A stretch of DNA of 8,179 bases from Deltaproteobacteria bacterium UBA2957 (GTDB taxonomy: Bacteria; Myxococcota_A; UBA796): contig DEBL01000140.1 of NCBI GenBank assembly GCA_002348535.1, positions 1,551 through 9,729 on the forward strand. Direction: 5' to 3'. Within the stretch, counting starts at the first letter, position 1; each line of letters starts with the position of its first letter. The position numbers and the translations under genes were made by a program. Shown piece after piece: positions 6,700 to 8,179 of this stretch. The notes beneath the pieces were generated by a model. The model was not told where the DNA came from. It did no database searches and was given only the letters and a program-made list of their open reading frames with translations.

Positions 6700-7158
6700 T
6701 CATTCTTGGTGCGATGGGTGGTCGACAGAGCGCCATGCACTAAGGCCACCTTCGACCACCCATGTGTCATCGAGGCCGCGGTGCCGCAGGAAGCGAACAA
6801 CTTGCTCGGCATCTCCTTGTCGCTCGGCAACGACGGCCACGCGAACATCAGCCGGAACCTCTGCGATGCCGATTCCAATGTCAGCGAGCGGTATGTGGAG
6901 CGCACCGTGAATTGTTGCATTGGGAGCGACATCTAAAATGCAGCCGGTGTGGCGCAGCCGAGCAGCCTGTTGGGCCGAGATGGCCAGCGGGCCGGGGTTG
7001 AAGTCGGATGGAACGGCAATGTCCATTCCTTGCGAGTCCTTGGCCGCGGACGCATCGCGTTCCGCCAAACCGGTCCACTTTTTTGCTTCTTGGGCTTGGA
7101 CAACCCGGGCTACCCCGCCGAGAAGTTTGAAGGGCATGTTGATCATCTTGCCGAACAT
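6700..7158 (-). CDS. Rhodanese-like domain protein without the catalytic cysteine
   Basis: The 152-residue product has an N-terminal amphipathic basic stretch (MFGKMINMPFKLLGGVARVV, 1-20), a linker, and a C-terminal rhodanese fold (about 57-147). The fold is marked by ILDVAPNATIHGALHIPLADI (read as two halves: DV at 76-77 and GALHIPL at 85-91), a strand RVAVV (106-110), and the closing EGGLSAW (136-142). Active rhodaneses have Cys right after this strand. Here the position is Ala111, in a loop AERQGD, so sulfur transfer by the usual route is not expected and a binding or regulatory role is more likely. The only Cys is Cys73. The frame stays open upstream to a TTG at 7275, but I choose ATG 7158 because the extra 39 residues look non-coding and AGAGGA with a TATACT box sits just upstream. 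It is the first gene of the operon. Confidence 0.75.
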   Translation of the reverse strand: MFGKMINMPFKLLGGVARVVQAQEAKKWTGLAERDASAAKDSQGMDIAVPSDFNPGPLAISAQQAARLRHTGCILDVAPNATIHGALHIPLADIGIGIAEVPADVRVAVVAERQGDAEQVVRFLRHRGLDDTWVVEGGLSAWRSVDHPSHQE

Positions 7159-7329
7159 GAAACTAGTATATCCTCTTGGGTCAGAGGGCGGGCCTAGTCG
7201 TCGGGAACTTCGGTCTTTGCATTCGGCAATTCCACCCTCGTCTTCACCGCGGGGGTGGCCTCTTAGGGTGGTCAAGAATCTGTGTAAGGGGCGCTGTCAA
7301 AGGCGAGATTGGGGTGAGGGCGATAGGTC
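7159..7329. promoter_or_regulatory. Divergent intergenic region between the rhodanese-like operon and the glycosyltransferase gene
   Basis: These 171 bases separate two divergent starts and should hold promoters for both. On the - strand, TATACT (7170-7165) is a good -10 match but has no clear -35, and it lies so close to the ATG at 7158 that the mRNA would be leaderless or nearly so. A two-part inverted repeat is visible: ACTAG (7162-7166) with CTAGT (7194-7198), and inside it CCTCT (7172-7176) with AGAGG (7183-7187). On the + strand GTGAGGG (7314-7320) is the ribosome site of the glycosyltransferase. CCACCC (7232-7237) and GGGTGG (7253-7258) can also pair. No convincing + strand promoter was found. 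Confidence 0.4.
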
Positions 7330-8179
7330 ATGGAGATGCGAATACTCATGACATCCCGTCGATTCCCTCCCGATGTGCATTCCGGCACTGAGACGGTATT
7401 TCGAGCGCTGTATCGCGAGGCTCGGGAACGCCATGAAGTGCGGCTTGTGGTCGGGTGGCAGTCGAGCCGCGACCAAATCCCTCCGGAGGCTGTTGGCGTT
7501 CGCTTGCGTGGAATGTCCAAGCCCAAGCAGTGGTTTCGGATGGCCAAAGCCATCCGCGCTGAAGTTCAGCGATGGAAGCCTGACGTGGTGCTGAGCAATA
7601 ATCTGGAGTTACCGCCGACCGGTGTCCCGGCCGTATGCGTCGTGCACGACCTGAATTTTGGTGAAAACCCAACGGATCGAACGCAGTCTAGCGGGCTCAC
7701 CGATTGGTTTCGCAAGGCTGGTTACGGCGCGGGTAGCCGGATGTTTGAGAGCATTGTCACCGCGACGCATGCATCCGCCGAAGCCATTGGTGCATTGGGG
7801 GTCGATCGTGGACGCATCACGGTGATTCGCAATGGAGTGGATGCGCCCCCCCCTGCGGAAGCCTCACCAGAATCTGACCTCGTTACGTTTATTTACCCAT
7901 CACGAATCATGCCCTCGAAAGGGCAGCACCTTGCCATTGATGCCATCGCGCGCCTGCCGGGCGTGTACAAGCGCAGAGCAACATTGGTCATTGCGGGTGC
8001 GTCAGTCGATGGCGTGTACCTCGACCAGCTGCGGGTACAGGCCTACAACCAGCCGGTTCAATTTTCTCCCGATGTACGGGAGATGCTGCCTCTTATTCAG
8101 TCCAGTGACGTGGTGCTGTTTCCCACCATGATGCCCGAAGGCTTCGGGCAAGTGGCGGTCGAGGCGATGGCCTGCGGAA
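7330..8179 (+). CDS. GT4-family (GT-B fold) glycosyltransferase, 3' end outside window
   Basis: The frame is open from ATG 7330 to the right edge (283 residues, no stop). The protein begins MEMRILMTSRRFPPDVHSGTE, typical of a GT-B N-terminal domain with an acceptor-side loop (S18-G19-T20-E21). VTATHASAEAI (143-153) and IRNGVD (166-171) mark the domain boundary. YPSRIMPSKG (189-198) supplies the Arg192/Lys197 pair expected to bind the donor diphosphate. The E-x7-E motif EGFGQVAVE (Glu270 to Glu278), followed by AMACG, is the GT4 signature for nucleotide-sugar binding. It is cytoplasmic or membrane-associated and uses a nucleotide-sugar donor; sugar and acceptor cannot be told. GTGAGGG (7314-7320) lies nine bases before ATG 7330. 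ATG 7336, giving the common MRIL start, is a near-equal alternative with AGG at 7325-7327. It is divergent from the four-gene operon. Confidence 0.9.
   Translation, partial: MEMRILMTSRRFPPDVHSGTETVFRALYREARERHEVRLVVGWQSSRDQIPPEAVGVRLRGMSKPKQWFRMAKAIRAEVQRWKPDVVLSNNLELPPTGVPAVCVVHDLNFGENPTDRTQSSGLTDWFRKAGYGAGSRMFESIVTATHASAEAIGALGVDRGRITVIRNGVDAPPPAEASPESDLVTFIYPSRIMPSKGQHLAIDAIARLPGVYKRRATLVIAGASVDGVYLDQLRVQAYNQPVQFSPDVREMLPLIQSSDVVLFPTMMPEGFGQVAVEAMACG

Noticed and set aside
6128..6910. Long + strand open frame of 260 codons
   Set aside because: It lies antisense to three well-packed operon genes (lipoprotein, small protein, rhodanese-like) that have family signals and coupled junctions. 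Its product is low-complexity with no recognisable domain.
7159..7275. N-terminal extension of the rhodanese-like gene to a TTG at 7275
   Set aside because: The 39 extra residues look non-coding, the start is TTG, and the stretch would use up most of the divergent promoter region. ATG 7158 gives a sensible N-terminus.

Overview
The window has fairly high GC (by eye) and reads as ordinary chromosome of a Gram-negative bacterium. A Myxococcota / former Deltaproteobacteria-like host is my best guess. The reasons are a Cys-rich Lgt variant of the GCxxxGCCxGRPT type, a secreted Cys-rich lipoprotein with a PPC-like beta domain, and the general protein style. This assignment is inference from family memory, not from a search. 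No RNA gene, insertion sequence, CRISPR array or phage gene was seen.

Layout: (1) 1-186, the 3' end of an unrecognised + strand gene, closed by a strong bidirectional hairpin terminator (211-244). (2) lgt on the - strand (260-1132), divergent from psd on the + strand (1180-2028), with 47 bp between them. Lgt puts the lipid on prolipoproteins and Psd makes phosphatidylethanolamine, so this is an envelope/phospholipid pair. (3) acnB (2154-4922, +), a 922-residue aconitase B of the long type, with its own likely promoter and leader. (4) A tightly packed - strand operon transcribed 7158 to 4938: a rhodanese-like protein lacking the catalytic Cys, an 81-residue unknown protein, a Cys-rich predicted lipoprotein, and a multi-pass membrane protein of the LPG-synthase TM / flippase-like superfamily. 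The junctions are 3 nt, a 4-nt ATGA overlap and a 16-nt overlap. This operon converges on acnB with only 15 bp between stop codons. (5) Divergent from the operon, a GT4-family glycosyltransferase (from 7330, +) runs off the right edge.

How they may work together: Lgt would lipidate lipoproteins such as the one at 5873-6454. The flippase-like protein and the glycosyltransferase flanking the operon are the kind of pair seen in envelope glycan or lipid modification loci, but no substrate can be read from the sequence. AcnB is a core TCA / methylcitrate enzyme and looks unrelated to its neighbours. The least explained part is the four-gene operon at 4938-7158.
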